Below, piece after piece: positions 1 to 8,229 of a DNA stretch of 63,179 bases (its first letter is position 1; every line of letters begins with the position of its first letter). The stretch is from Rubrobacter taiwanensis (GTDB taxonomy: Bacteria; Actinomycetota; Rubrobacteria; Rubrobacterales; Rubrobacteraceae), in contig NZ_SKBU01000009.1 in the NCBI RefSeq assembly GCF_004337705.1, positions 1 through 63,179 on the forward strand, read 5' to 3'. The position numbers and the translations under genes were made by a program. Below the pieces are notes generated by a model that was given only the letters and a program-made list of their open reading frames with translations, was not told the origin of the DNA and ran no database searches.

Positions 1-174
1 CCTATTCACGGCGCGCCGGGCCCCGGGCGGCCGGGCGCGCGCTTCGTAAGCGGAGAGGAATTTGGGATAATCCAGTACCTGCAGGGACGCGCCCGGCGGT
101 TCGAAGACCGCCCGGCCGGGGATAGAATCGTTTTTGTGAAGAGCCAACTTCCGAGGATCGGGCCATAGGATCAT
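1..174 (-). CDS. possible N-terminal part of a leftward gene, cut by the window edge
   Basis: Reading leftward from an ATG whose complement is at 172-174, the frame stays open for 58 codons to the window edge (MILWPDPRKLALHKNDS... ending ...RRAVNR). An AGAGG lies about five bases before that ATG. The peptide uses Lys, Asn, Asp and Tyr more like a real protein than the neighbouring GC-driven antisense frames do, but in DNA this rich in G+C a 58-codon open frame proves little. I recognise no family. The rightward gene starts at 173, so both starts would share two bases. A promoter-like pair at 100-128 in the same stretch argues that this may instead be a regulatory region. Uncertain. Confidence 0.3.
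   Translation of the reverse strand, partial: MILWPDPRKLALHKNDSIPGRAVFEPPGASLQVLDYPKFLSAYEARARPPGARRAVNR
100..128 (+). promoter_or_regulatory. putative promoter of the cwlM-like gene
   Basis: TTCGAA at 100-105, a 17-bp spacer and TAGAAT at 123-128 fit a housekeeping sigma promoter (weak -35, good -10). Transcription would begin near 135, about 40 bases before the ATG at 173. Confidence 0.4.
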
Positions 175-1246
175 GAGACCTCTGAAGCGGGGGATGCGCG
201 GGCGGGAGGTCGTGGACCTCCAGACCCGGCTGAGCGCTCTGGGCTACGAGCTGGGCAACCGGGGGATAGACGGCGTCTTCGGTCCCGCGACGGAGCTGGC
301 CGTGAGGCAGTTCCAGCGGGATCTCGGCCTCCTGGCGGACGGGATCGTGGGCGAGATCACCTGGCGCGAGCTGGTCGAGAGCGGTTACCGGCCGGGCGAC
401 CGGCTGCTCTACCTGCGCCAGCCGCCCTTCCGGGGCGCCGACGTGATGGAGCTGCAGCGGATGCTGAACGATCTGGGCTTCGACCCCGGCGCTGTCAACG
501 GCCTCTTCGACGGCCGGACGGTGCGCGCCGTCCGGGAGTTTCAGCGCAACACGGGGCTGGAGGCGGACGGGGTCGTGGACTACGAGGTCTTCAGAACCCT
601 GAGGACGCTCGCCGCCCAGAGCCTCGGCACCCACCCCTACCCGGACAAGAACGGCGGCTACTTCCCGGACGACCTCTTCTCCGGCATGATCGTGGTGGAC
701 GCCGCCCACGGCGGGGAGGATGCCGGGCACGTGGCGGCCTCGGGCCTGCGCGAGTCCGACCTGAACCTGGCCGTGGCGCTGGAGTTGGAGAAGGTGCTGC
801 CGGCGCAGGAGGTGCTTCTGACCCGCCGCTATGACGAGCACATCGCGCTTTCTGACCGGGCGTTTTTGGCCAACACCTCGCGCGCGAAGATGATTATCTC
901 CATCCACCACGGCTGGCACCCCACGCCCGCCGCCTCCGGGACCGCCACTTACTACTTCGAGCGGCTGGGCTACCACTCGCACCGGGGCAGGATGGCCGCC
1001 GCCTACATCCAGCGCGGCGTGAGCCGGGCGCTCGGCACGGTGGATATCGGGGAGTTCGGGCGCTCGTACGAGATCCTGCGCGAGACTAATATCCCGGCCG
1101 TGCAGGTGGAGCCGCTGCATATCTCCAATCCGGACGAGCTGCGCCTGGCCGAGGAGCCCTCCTACCCGGCGAGGGTCGCCGAGGCCATCGCCGGCGCTCT
1201 GGAGCTCTACGCCAGCCGCGACCGCAGCTTCATCGCCGCCCGGTAG
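173..1246 (+). CDS. cwlM: CwlM-like protein: two peptidoglycan-binding domains plus amidase_3 domain
   Basis: 357 residues. Two PG_binding_1 repeats come first (about residues 10-65 and 85-140, each with the L-x-x-LGF/Y...DG.FG/DG.T..AV..FQ pattern). An N-acetylmuramoyl-L-alanine amidase (amidase_3) domain follows from about residue 165. Visible zinc-site segments are DAAHGG, the Glu in LRESDLNLAVALELE, and SIHHG; VEPLHISNPDE occupies the usual catalytic-Glu region. There is no signal peptide: the protein begins MRPLKRGMRGREVVDL, as in mycobacterial CwlM, a cytoplasmic regulator of peptidoglycan precursor synthesis with the same domain order. murJ, a known CwlM partner in mycobacteria, lies about 9 kb away. 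The assignment to CwlM rather than a secreted amidase rests on the missing signal peptide and is inference. Confidence 0.75.
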   Translation: MRPLKRGMRGREVVDLQTRLSALGYELGNRGIDGVFGPATELAVRQFQRDLGLLADGIVGEITWRELVESGYRPGDRLLYLRQPPFRGADVMELQRMLNDLGFDPGAVNGLFDGRTVRAVREFQRNTGLEADGVVDYEVFRTLRTLAAQSLGTHPYPDKNGGYFPDDLFSGMIVVDAAHGGEDAGHVAASGLRESDLNLAVALELEKVLPAQEVLLTRRYDEHIALSDRAFLANTSRAKMIISIHHGWHPTPAASGTATYYFERLGYHSHRGRMAAAYIQRGVSRALGTVDIGEFGRSYEILRETNIPAVQVEPLHISNPDELRLAEEPSYPARVAEAIAGALELYASRDRSFIAAR

Positions 1247-1250
1247 AGCC

Positions 1251-2249
1251 ATGCTCCTCTATACCGACGCCTCGCTCGCAAAGCACGTAAACGAGCTCTC
1301 CGCCTTCGAACGCCCGGAGCGCCTGCCCGCGGCCCTGGCCGGGGCCGAGGCGGCCCGCCGGGCCGGAGCCCGCGTGGAGCGCCGCGCCTTCGAACCCGCC
1401 GACCCCGGCCTCCTGCGCGAAGTGCACGCCCCGGAGTACCTGAACCTCCTGCGCTCCACGGCGGAGTCCGGCGGGGGGACTCTGGACCCGGACACCGCCA
1501 TGAACGAGCACTCCTGGTCGGCAGCGCGCCTCGCCGCCGGAGCCGCTGCCGCCGCGGCCGAAAGCGCACTCTCCGGAACCCCGGCGTTCGCCGTGGTGCG
1601 TCCGCCGGGACACCACGCCGAGAGCGGCCGGGCGATGGGCTTCTGCTACCTGAACAACGCCGCCGCAGCCGCCTCCCGCGCCCTCGCCCGGGGGGCCGGA
1701 CGCGTGGCGGTGCTGGACTGGGACGTGCACCACGGCAACGGGGTGCAGGAGATCTTCTACTCCGATCCCCGCGTGCTCTACCTCTCCGTCCACCGCAGCC
1801 CGTTCTACCCCGGCACGGGCGCTGCGGAGGAGACGGGCGAAGGACCCGGAGAGGGCTTCACCGTTAACGTCCCGCTCCCGGCGCGCAGCGGTGCCCCGGT
1901 CTACGCCGCCGCCTTCGCCGGGGTCCTGCTGCCCGTGCTGCGGGAGTTCGAGCCCGGGCTCGTTGTAGTCTCTGCCGGCTACGACGCTCACCGCCGGGAC
2001 CCTCTGGGCGGCATGGAGCTCGATGAGAGAGACTTCGGAGCCTTCGCCGCCGCGCTGAGGAGGGAGGCGCCGCTCGCGCTGGTGCTGGAGGGTGGCTACG
2101 ATCTGAAGGCCCTGGCCGCGAGCGTGCGCGAGACGGTGCTGGGAGCGGAGAGCGGCGGACCCCCGGTGTGGAGGTTCTCGGACGACCTGCCGGAGCCGGT
2201 GCGCCGCGCCCGGCGCATCCTCTCCCGGTACTGGGAGGGGATGCGGTAG
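1251..2249 (+). CDS. histone deacetylase / acetoin utilization (AcuC) family amidohydrolase
   Basis: 332 residues, the usual length for a bacterial class II HDAC-like Zn hydrolase. Motifs in order: RPPGHHAE (active-site His pair), GFCYLNNAA, LDWDVHHGNG (zinc Asp and His), SVHRSPFYPGTG, and SAGYDAHRRDPLGGM (second zinc Asp, C-terminal loop). The family removes acetyl or acyl groups from lysine, polyamines or small amides; the bacterial substrate cannot be read from sequence. The ATG lies four bases after the stop of the cwlM-like gene, so the two are probably co-transcribed. Family assignment is sure, the substrate is not. Confidence 0.88.
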   Translation: MLLYTDASLAKHVNELSAFERPERLPAALAGAEAARRAGARVERRAFEPADPGLLREVHAPEYLNLLRSTAESGGGTLDPDTAMNEHSWSAARLAAGAAAAAAESALSGTPAFAVVRPPGHHAESGRAMGFCYLNNAAAAASRALARGAGRVAVLDWDVHHGNGVQEIFYSDPRVLYLSVHRSPFYPGTGAAEETGEGPGEGFTVNVPLPARSGAPVYAAAFAGVLLPVLREFEPGLVVVSAGYDAHRRDPLGGMELDERDFGAFAAALRREAPLALVLEGGYDLKALAASVRETVLGAESGGPPVWRFSDDLPEPVRRARRILSRYWEGMR

Positions 2250-2255
2250 AGCCCG

Positions 2256-2285
2256 TTGGTCAGACCGGCACCCTTCGGTTATAAT
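2256..2285 (+). promoter_or_regulatory. promoter of tRNA-Pro
   Basis: TTGGTC at 2256-2261, an 18-bp spacer and a perfect TATAAT at 2280-2285. The predicted start near 2292 is about 9 bases before the mature tRNA. Confidence 0.65.
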
Positions 2286-2300
2286 GACGCACCGGACAGT

Positions 2301-2374
2301 CGGGACGTAGCGCAGCCTGGTAGCGCGCCTCGTTCGGGACGAGGAGGTCGGAGGTTCAAATCCTCTCGTCCCGA
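2301..2374 (+). tRNA. tRNA-Pro (CGG anticodon)
   Basis: A 74-nt cloverleaf. The acceptor arm CGGGACG pairs with CGTCCCG, with discriminator A at 2374. The anticodon stem CCTCG/CGAGG encloses the loop TTCGGGA, giving anticodon CGG (reads CCG). The T-loop is TTCAAAT. No CCA is encoded. CCG should be a major proline codon in this GC-rich genome. Confidence 0.95.
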
Positions 2375-2388
2375 CTCTCTTTTGTCTC

Positions 2389-2417
2389 TTGCAGCCTTGT
2401 ATCAAATATCTTATAGT
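2389..2417 (+). promoter_or_regulatory. promoter of rex
   Basis: TTGCAG at 2389-2394, a 17-bp spacer and TATAGT at 2412-2417, about 35 bases before the rex start. No obvious Rex operator of the TTGTGAA-n-TTCACAA type was seen, so autoregulation is not supported here. Confidence 0.6.
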
Positions 2418-2451
2418 GTCTCGACTTACGATAAGCGGGGGGTGAGGTGTC

Positions 2452-3081
2452 TTGGCAGTAGGGCGCGGACTGGCGCGGCGGCTGGCGAAGTATCTGCGAT
2501 GCGTCGCCGCCCTGCGCGAGGAGGGTCTGGATGCGGTCTCTTCGTGGATGCTGGGCGAGTACACGGGCGTAAACCCGGCGCAGGTGCGCCGGGATCTGGC
2601 GGGCCTCGGGATCGGGGGTACGCGCGGGGTGGGTTACGAGACGGAGGAGGTCTTCGGCACTCTCCGGAGGGTGCTGGGGCTGGATCGGGTCCACGACGTG
2701 GTTCTCGTGGGGGCCGGGCGGCTGGGGACTGCGGTTGCGGGCAGCGAGCTGCTGGTGAAGCGGGGTTTCCGGGTTGCGCAGCTCTTCGACCGGGATCCGG
2801 CGAAGATCGGGCGCAGGGTGGGGAACCTCACGGTCCGGGATGTGAGGGAGCTGGACGGCGGCGAGAGGATGCCGGAGATCGGGATCATCGCCGTACCCTC
2901 GCAGAACGCGCAGGAGGTGGCGGACCGGCTGGTCGCCTCGGGGGTCGTCGTAATAGTTAACTACACGGACGCTCTGCTGCACGTGCCGGCCGGTGTGCAG
3001 GTGCACGACGTGGATCCCTCCAGCCAGCTCATGCACACCCTGTACTATCTTACGCGCTCCGGGGAGGAGATTCCGGCCTGA
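2452..3081 (+). CDS. rex: redox-sensing transcriptional repressor Rex
   Basis: 209 residues, the standard Rex length. The N-terminal winged helix (about residues 1-80) contains the YLRCVAALREEG and QVRRDLAGLG helices. A Rossmann domain follows with VVLVGAGRLGTAV as the NADH-binding Gly loop. Rex binds DNA when NAD+/NADH is high and derepresses respiratory and fermentative genes when NADH rises. I chose the TTG start because GGGGGGTGAGG lies just before it and the protein then begins like other Rex proteins. It is preceded by its own promoter at 2389-2417. Confidence 0.93.
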   Translation: MAVGRGLARRLAKYLRCVAALREEGLDAVSSWMLGEYTGVNPAQVRRDLAGLGIGGTRGVGYETEEVFGTLRRVLGLDRVHDVVLVGAGRLGTAVAGSELLVKRGFRVAQLFDRDPAKIGRRVGNLTVRDVRELDGGERMPEIGIIAVPSQNAQEVADRLVASGVVVIVNYTDALLHVPAGVQVHDVDPSSQLMHTLYYLTRSGEEIPA

Positions 3082-3094
3082 GGCGGCCGTCCGC

Positions 3095-3943
3095 TCAGTC
3101 CGGCGTCTCGCCGCCGGCGTCGAGCCCGAACTGCTCCACCGGGTTCAGACGCTCCACGGTCGAGCGGTACTCCATGCGCACGGTTCCGTTGGCGAAGTTG
3201 GAGCCGCCGCTGCCGAGCCGGATGTAGTGGGTGTAGAACTCGGCCTCTTTCTCCGTTCGGGTGTAGCCGGTTCCGGCTTCGTACTCGCCCTCGAAGAAGA
3301 TGTAGAGCTCTCCGGTGCCGGAGAGGCGTTCGCCGGCCGTCTCCGAGACGAAGTTGCGGCCGGTGGAGACGGCGTACCCTTCTACCGTTCCGGAGGAGCC
3401 GTCCGTGCCGGTCAGGACGTAGCGCAGGCGGGCGGGAGGGCCGCTGAGGTTGGAGAAGGGCACGGGTGTGTCTGCGACCCAGGCGTCGTCGCGCTGCATC
3501 GTCTCGCCGGGAACGGCGGGGAAGAGGGAGAGGATGACCTCCCGCATCGAGATGAGCGGTACGCCCGCCTCCAGCAGCTCCTCGTCGCCGCGCACGCCGG
3601 TGGCCACGCCCGGCGGCCGGAACTCCACCGTTGCCCGCCGTCCCCGCAAGGAGTCCAGGTCGAGGGCGACCATCTCCCCGTCCGGGCTCTCCACGCTCGC
3701 CGCGGCGTAGAGCACCTCCACGCCGGCTTCGGAGTCCGAGACCGGGTCCACCCGGAAGGCCGCCGTGAGCTCCGTCGAGCCCCGGCGGTCCGAGATCGCG
3801 CCGGAGAGCTCGCTCGCCGCCTGCGCGCTCACCCGGTAGACGGCGGGGGCTTCGGTGGCGGGCTCCAGGGCGAGCGAGCCGGGAGCGGCGCAGGAGGTCA
3901 GGAGGAGGAGGGCGAGCGCCAGCGGGGCGAGGATCCGGGTCAC
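3095..3943 (-). CDS. hypothetical lipoprotein
   Basis: 282 residues. The N-terminus MTRILAPLALALLLLTSCAAPG is a lipoprotein signal with lipobox LLTSC, so the mature protein should be anchored outside the membrane through Cys18. The rest is soluble, rich in Thr, Ser and Glu, and resembles secreted beta-rich proteins, but I recognise no family. Its start overlaps the stop of the ABC-F gene by four bases (3940-3943), so translation is probably coupled. The pairing has no obvious functional logic. Confidence 0.75.
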   Translation of the reverse strand: MTRILAPLALALLLLTSCAAPGSLALEPATEAPAVYRVSAQAASELSGAISDRRGSTELTAAFRVDPVSDSEAGVEVLYAAASVESPDGEMVALDLDSLRGRRATVEFRPPGVATGVRGDEELLEAGVPLISMREVILSLFPAVPGETMQRDDAWVADTPVPFSNLSGPPARLRYVLTGTDGSSGTVEGYAVSTGRNFVSETAGERLSGTGELYIFFEGEYEAGTGYTRTEKEAEFYTHYIRLGSGGSNFANGTVRMEYRSTVERLNPVEQFGLDAGGETPD

Positions 3944-5832
3944 AACCCCGCCTCTTCGGCTTCTTTAAGCAGCTCCTCCCAGTCCTCATACAGCCGCTCC
4001 AGGGCGCTCTTGAGCTGCCGGTGCTCCAGCACGACCTTGCGCGAGCGCTCCCCGTCGGCGTAGAGCTCGGCCGTGGCGAGCTCCTTCTCCAGCCGGTTCA
4101 CGCGGCGTTCGGCCGCCTCTATCTCGCCCTCGACGGCGACCAGGCGGCTCGCGACCACGCTCTGCCGGTCGTCCATCCCCGGGCGCAGGCGCTTGCGAGG
4201 CCGCCGGCGTCCGCCCTGCGGTCTTGGGGCGTCCAGTTGCCGGTGCGCGCGGTAGTAGTCGTAGCCGCCGGGGTAGTCGGAGAGCTCCCCGCCCTCCAGC
4301 TCCAGCACGCGCGTGGCCAGCTTGCGCAGGAAATAGCGGTCGTGCGAGATGAAGAAGAGCGTCCCTCCGTACTCCAGCAGCGCCCTCTCCAGCGCCTCGC
4401 GCGCCGGGATGTCCAGGTTGTTGGTGGGTTCGTCCAGCAGGAGCAGGTTCGCCCCGCTCGCCACGAGCTCGGCCAGCGAGAGCCGGTTCCGCTCCCCGCC
4501 GGAGAGGGAGGAGACCCTCTTGAAGACCTCCTCGCCGGAGAAGAGGAAGGCGCCCAGGAGGCTCCGCGCGTCTGCCGGATCGAGGCCGGTGGCCTCCGTG
4601 ACCTCCTCCAGGACGGTCTTCTCCGGGTCGAGGTTTGCGAGCTGCTGGTCCTGGTAGGCGGCGCTCACGTTGTGCCCGAGGCGCACCAGGCCGCTCCGGG
4701 GCTCGAGCTCGCCGGCTGCGAGGCGCATGACGGTGCTCTTGCCGGAGCCGTTCGGGCCGAGCAGGGCGACCCGCTCGCCGCGCTCGAGAACGAGGTTGGC
4801 GCCGGAGAGGAGGGGTTTGTCGGCGCCGTAGCCGAAGGTCACGTCCTCGAACTCCAGCACGACCCGGCCCGCGCGCTGCACCCCGCCGCCCAGGTCCACC
4901 CGCATGGCGCGGGCCTCCTGCCGTGGGGTGTCGATCTCCTCCATCCGCTGCAGGAGCTTCTGCTTGCTCTTGGCCTGCTTCGCCTTGGTGGCCTTGGCCC
5001 CGTACCTCTCGATGAACGTCTGGAGCTGCTCGCGGCGGGCGCGGTTGGCCTTCGCCTTGCGCTCCAGGCTCTCCTGCCGGGCGCGTTTTTCCGCGACGTA
5101 CCTGGTGTAGTTGCCCGCATACCGGGTGATACGCCCGTCCTCCAGCTCCAGGATCGAGTCCGCCACCTCGTCCAGGAAGTGCCGGTCGTGGGAGACGACG
5201 AGCACCGCGGACTTCGCGCCCTTCACGAAGCCCTCCAGCCACTCTATCGCTTTGAGGTCCAGGTGGTTGGTGGGCTCGTCCAGCAGGATCACCTCCGGCT
5301 CCGAGAGCAGCAGGCGCGCGAGCGCGATCCTGCTCTGCTCCCCACCGGAGAACGATCCCACCGGGCGCTCCCAGTCCTCTCTATCGAAGCCCAGGCCGCT
5401 CAGCGCCGAGGCCGCCCGTGCCCGGTACTCGTAGCCGCCGTCCCGCTCGAACTCGGCCTGCAGCCGCCCGTAGCGCTCCAGCAGGGCGGGGGAGTGTTCG
5501 CTCTGCAGCCGCGCTTCCAGCTCGCGGAGCTCCCGCTCTCGCCGTATGAGGTGTGCGAAGGCCCCGAGCAGCTCGTCCTTGACCGGACGGTCCACGCCGG
5601 CGTAGAGGCTCTGGTCCGTCAGGCCGACCTTCGATTCGCCGGCCCGCTCGACCGTTCCGCCGTCCGGCTCTGTGTGCCCGGCCAGAATGTTCAGCAGGGT
5701 CGTCTTGCCGGCCCCGTTGCGCCCGACGAGGCCGAGCTTCTCCCCGGCCTCTATCTCCAGGGTCGCGCCGGCGAGCACCTTCACGGCGCCGCCGAGGTAC
5801 TTTACGATGTTCTGGGCGACAAGGACCTTCAT
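3940..5832 (-). CDS. ABC-F family ATPase (ribosome-associated)
   Basis: 630 residues, two ABC domains on one chain and no membrane segments, which defines ABC-F. Domain 1: Walker A GRNGAGKTT, signature SFSGGEQSRIALA, Walker B ILLDEPTNHLD. A basic linker (about residues 245-310) follows. Domain 2: GPNGSGKST, SSLSGGERNRLSLA, LLLDEPTNNLD. The C-terminal ~90 residues form a coiled coil (VEGEIEAAERRVNRLEKEL...), as in Uup-type members. Such proteins act on the ribosomal E site in translation or antibiotic protection. Reading leftward there is a perfect TATAAT (complement of 5843-5848) about 11 bases before the ATG, so the mRNA may be nearly leaderless. Confidence 0.9.
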   Translation of the reverse strand: MKVLVAQNIVKYLGGAVKVLAGATLEIEAGEKLGLVGRNGAGKTTLLNILAGHTEPDGGTVERAGESKVGLTDQSLYAGVDRPVKDELLGAFAHLIRRERELRELEARLQSEHSPALLERYGRLQAEFERDGGYEYRARAASALSGLGFDREDWERPVGSFSGGEQSRIALARLLLSEPEVILLDEPTNHLDLKAIEWLEGFVKGAKSAVLVVSHDRHFLDEVADSILELEDGRITRYAGNYTRYVAEKRARQESLERKAKANRARREQLQTFIERYGAKATKAKQAKSKQKLLQRMEEIDTPRQEARAMRVDLGGGVQRAGRVVLEFEDVTFGYGADKPLLSGANLVLERGERVALLGPNGSGKSTVMRLAAGELEPRSGLVRLGHNVSAAYQDQQLANLDPEKTVLEEVTEATGLDPADARSLLGAFLFSGEEVFKRVSSLSGGERNRLSLAELVASGANLLLLDEPTNNLDIPAREALERALLEYGGTLFFISHDRYFLRKLATRVLELEGGELSDYPGGYDYYRAHRQLDAPRPQGGRRRPRKRLRPGMDDRQSVVASRLVAVEGEIEAAERRVNRLEKELATAELYADGERSRKVVLEHRQLKSALERLYEDWEELLKEAEEAGL

Positions 5833-5859
5833 GAGAGGTTAGATTATATCGGGAATGCG

Positions 5860-6642
5860 ATGCCGTTGAGCCCCGGAGAGCGGGAGGAGTACGAGAGCGA
5901 CCTCATAGCCTTCTGCGACCGGGAGCTGGACCTGCTCGGGGAGATCCGGGGGCTGCGCACGCTCTACGCCGGGGGAGCGGCGGCACTCTGGATCGAGGGC
6001 CTGAGCCAGAGACTCGGGGAAGAGGGGGAGCTGCACGTGCTGGAGCTGGATGCCGGAAAGGTGGAGGCCGCCCGCGAGCTGCTGCGGGAGGCCGCTCTTG
6101 CCGCTCCGGTCCGGCTCATCCGCGGCGACGTGCACGCTCCGCCGTTCGAGGCGGGCTCGTTCGACCTCGTCTACTCCGCCGGGCTCTTCCACGAGCTGGA
6201 CGTCTCGGAGCGCCCGGCGGAGGCTGCACTGGAGGGTATGGCGGCGCTGCTGCGCCCCGGCGGGCGGCTCGCCACCTCGGACTTCGTGGATCAGGTCCCG
6301 GCCCTGCAGCTGGAGGACGAGGCGCTGGAGGCGGAGCTGGCGCGCGCCGGCGGGAGGCGCCTGTACGGCATCGGGCCGCCGGAGCGGCTCGTAAAGCTGC
6401 ACCGGAAGGTGCTCTCCGGCCTGCGGTGGCACATCAGCCCGCCGTTTCGCATCCGGCACCTCGGGCGGGTGATCGTGGAGGGCGACGACTTCGCGCAGCG
6501 GGCACGGGGGAGCGGGCTCCTCCGGCGGCGTGCAAGATTCCTGGAGCGCGTGCGGCGGGAGGGGTACACCCGGCCCGCGACGCTCTATGTGGAGGGTTTT
6601 GCGCCTACCGTTCCAGGATCACGGTCACGGGGCCGGAGTTGA
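5860..6642 (+). CDS. class I SAM-dependent methyltransferase
   Basis: 260 residues. An N-terminal helical part ([19 protein letters not shown]...) is followed by a Rossmann methyltransferase core. The usual Gly-rich motif I is degenerate ([15 protein letters not shown]), followed by [18 protein letters not shown], then [27 protein letters not shown] (motifs II-III) and [15 protein letters not shown]. The substrate is unknown. The ATG at 5860 is 27 bases from the divergent ABC-F start; no strong ribosome site is visible. The 3' end overlaps the convergent dtd gene by about 38 bases. Confidence 0.75.
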   Translation: MPLSPGEREEYESDLIAFCDRELDLLGEIRGLRTLYAGGAAALWIEGLSQRLGEEGELHVLELDAGKVEAARELLREAALAAPVRLIRGDVHAPPFEAGSFDLVYSAGLFHELDVSERPAEAALEGMAALLRPGGRLATSDFVDQVPALQLEDEALEAELARAGGRRLYGIGPPERLVKLHRKVLSGLRWHISPPFRIRHLGRVIVEGDDFAQRARGSGLLRRRARFLERVRREGYTRPATLYVEGFAPTVPGSRSRGRS

Positions 6643-7042
6643 CGAGCCCGACCTCCATCATCGCTCCGAAGACGCCGGTCCCGACCCGCAGGCCCTTCTC
6701 CCGCAGCCGCCCGCAGAAGTAGTCGAAGAGGGGCTCGGCCTCCCCGGGCGGGGCCGCGTTCACGAAGCTCGGGCGCTTGCCCTTGCGGGTGTCGGCGAGC
6801 AAGGTGAACTGGGAGACGGCCAGTATCTCGCCGCCCACGTCCCGCACGCTCAGGTTCATCCGCCCCGCTGCGTCCTCGAAGATCCTGAGGCCACTTATCT
6901 TCTCCGCCAGCCAGTCGGCCTGAGCCCGGGTGTCTCCCCGCGCCACCCCGACGAGCAGGAGCAGCCCCCGGCCGATGCTCGAGACGGTCTCGCCGTCCAC
7001 GGTAACGGAGGCGCGGGAGACGCGCTGGACGACCACCTTCAT
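6605..7042 (-). CDS. dtd: D-aminoacyl-tRNA deacylase
   Basis: 145 residues, the standard DTD length. It begins [18 protein letters not shown] and carries both family signatures, SQFTL (about residue 80) and the Gly-cisPro motif [10 protein letters not shown] near the C-terminus. The enzyme removes D-amino acids (and misattached Gly) from tRNA. The start overlaps the stop of the DUF2203 gene by four bases, making it the last gene of a leftward three-gene operon. Confidence 0.95.
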   Translation of the reverse strand: MKVVVQRVSRASVTVDGETVSSIGRGLLLLVGVARGDTRAQADWLAEKISGLRIFEDAAGRMNLSVRDVGGEILAVSQFTLLADTRKGKRPSFVNAAPPGEAEPLFDYFCGRLREKGLRVGTGVFGAMMEVGLVNSGPVTVILER

Positions 7043-7422
7043 TCCAGCGGCCGCCTCCCGGCGTAGCCCGCGTCCACCTCGTGCCAGTACATCACGCGCT
7101 CCTCGGGGGGGTGCCAGCAGAGGAAGACGATCCTGCCCTCCCGCTCGTGCGGGAAGTCTATAAGACCCGCGTCCAGATCCTTGAGCATGACGCCCAGCTC
7201 GCGGATGCGGGAGATCGCGCGGTAGAGCCGGTACGCCTCCGCGCCGTACTCGCTCCCGGCCCGGCCGCCGCCGTTGTGCGGGGCTTGCTCCAGGACCGGC
7301 TCCAGCTGCGGAGCGCGGCGGCGGAGCTCGTCGCGGTGGCGGAAGGCCTCCTGCAGGAGTTCCGTCAGGCGGGGGAGGAGGGCGTTCGCCTCCTCAACGC
7401 TGAAGAGCCGGTAGCGCTCCAC
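7039..7422 (-). CDS. DUF2203 family protein
   Basis: 127 residues from a GTG start with GAGGCG just upstream. It begins [22 protein letters not shown], a helical opening typical of DUF2203. The conserved C-terminal part [18 protein letters not shown] with ...[22 protein letters not shown] is also diagnostic. Function unknown; the conserved acidic and His residues near the end could bind a metal. It lies between the metallophosphoesterase (5-base gap) and dtd (4-base overlap). Confidence 0.8.
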   Translation of the reverse strand: MERYRLFSVEEANALLPRLTELLQEAFRHRDELRRRAPQLEPVLEQAPHNGGGRAGSEYGAEAYRLYRAISRIRELGVMLKDLDAGLIDFPHEREGRIVFLCWHPPEERVMYWHEVDAGYAGRRPLE

Positions 7423-7427
7423 CGCCT

Positions 7428-8147
7428 CTAGCGGCCGACGGCCAGCCGGGCTGCGAGCATGTCGGGCAGTCCGGCGGCCCGGATCCTGGCCTGCGACCTC
7501 TCGATGTCGTACTGCACGAAGCGGTAGGTTACGGTCAGGCCCTCGACCGTCACGTAGGAGGCGAAGGTGTCGCCGTCGCGGGGCTGGCCCACGGAGCCTG
7601 GGTTGATGAGGTACGGCCCGTTCTCGCTCAGGTCCAGGGCGCCCGAACCGTTCGCCGGGTGCGGCGGCCGGGGGGCGATCGACTTGACGTGCGTGTGCCC
7701 GAAGAAGCAGAGGGGAACGCCCGGGTACTCGCTTTTGAGCAGCGCCAGGTTCTCCTCGGCGGTCGTGTGATCCATGATGTACTCGTCCGGGTCGCGGATG
7801 GAGCCGTGCACGAAGAGGGCGTCCGCGCTCTGCATCATCCGGGGCAGCCCGAGCAGGAACTTCCGGTTCTCTTCGGTCAGCTGCTCGCGCCCCCACAGCA
7901 CGGCCGCGGCGGCGACCGGGTTGAACCAGCTGATATCCGAGCTCTCATCCGCGATGGCGAGGTCGTGGTTGCCGGAGATGGTCAGGATCTCCCGCTCCCG
8001 GATCAGGTCGCAGCACTCGTTGGGGCTGGCGCCGTAGCCGATCACGTCCCCCAGGCAGTAGATCCGCTCCAGATCCCCGGGCATGTCGCCGAGCACGGCC
8101 TCGAGCGCCTCCAGATTGCCGTGGATGTCGGATATTACCGCGTACAT
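7428..8147 (-). CDS. metallophosphoesterase (calcineurin-like, YfcE/MJ0936 type)
   Basis: 239 residues. The metal-site motifs are in order: SDIHGNLEALEAVL (D-x-H), LGDVIGYG (GD), SGNHDLAI (GNHD), FVHGS and FGHTHVKS (GHTH). The family hydrolyses phosphodiesters or phosphomonoesters using two metal ions; the substrate is unknown. It is the first gene of the operon leading to DUF2203 and dtd. Confidence 0.88.
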   Translation of the reverse strand: MYAVISDIHGNLEALEAVLGDMPGDLERIYCLGDVIGYGASPNECCDLIREREILTISGNHDLAIADESSDISWFNPVAAAAVLWGREQLTEENRKFLLGLPRMMQSADALFVHGSIRDPDEYIMDHTTAEENLALLKSEYPGVPLCFFGHTHVKSIAPRPPHPANGSGALDLSENGPYLINPGSVGQPRDGDTFASYVTVEGLTVTYRFVQYDIERSQARIRAAGLPDMLAARLAVGR

Positions 8148-8229
8148 GGTCCTCTCTTACGCTGGAGAGAGTAGTTTACCGGCCGGATGCGGGATTTGAA
8201 AGGCTCGGAGGGGGAGATTCTCCCGGGCT

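Noticed and set aside
2-1252. 416-codon open frame on the minus strand opposite the cwlM-like gene
   Set aside because: No family motifs, no ribosome site, and composition (Val, His, Gln, Gly-rich) typical of antisense frames of GC-rich genes. The plus-strand protein has clear domains.
4021-5859. Open frame extending the methyltransferase upstream through the ABC-F gene
   Set aside because: The upstream part is the antisense of a well-conserved ABC-F ATPase and has no motifs; methyltransferase similarity begins at about 5860.
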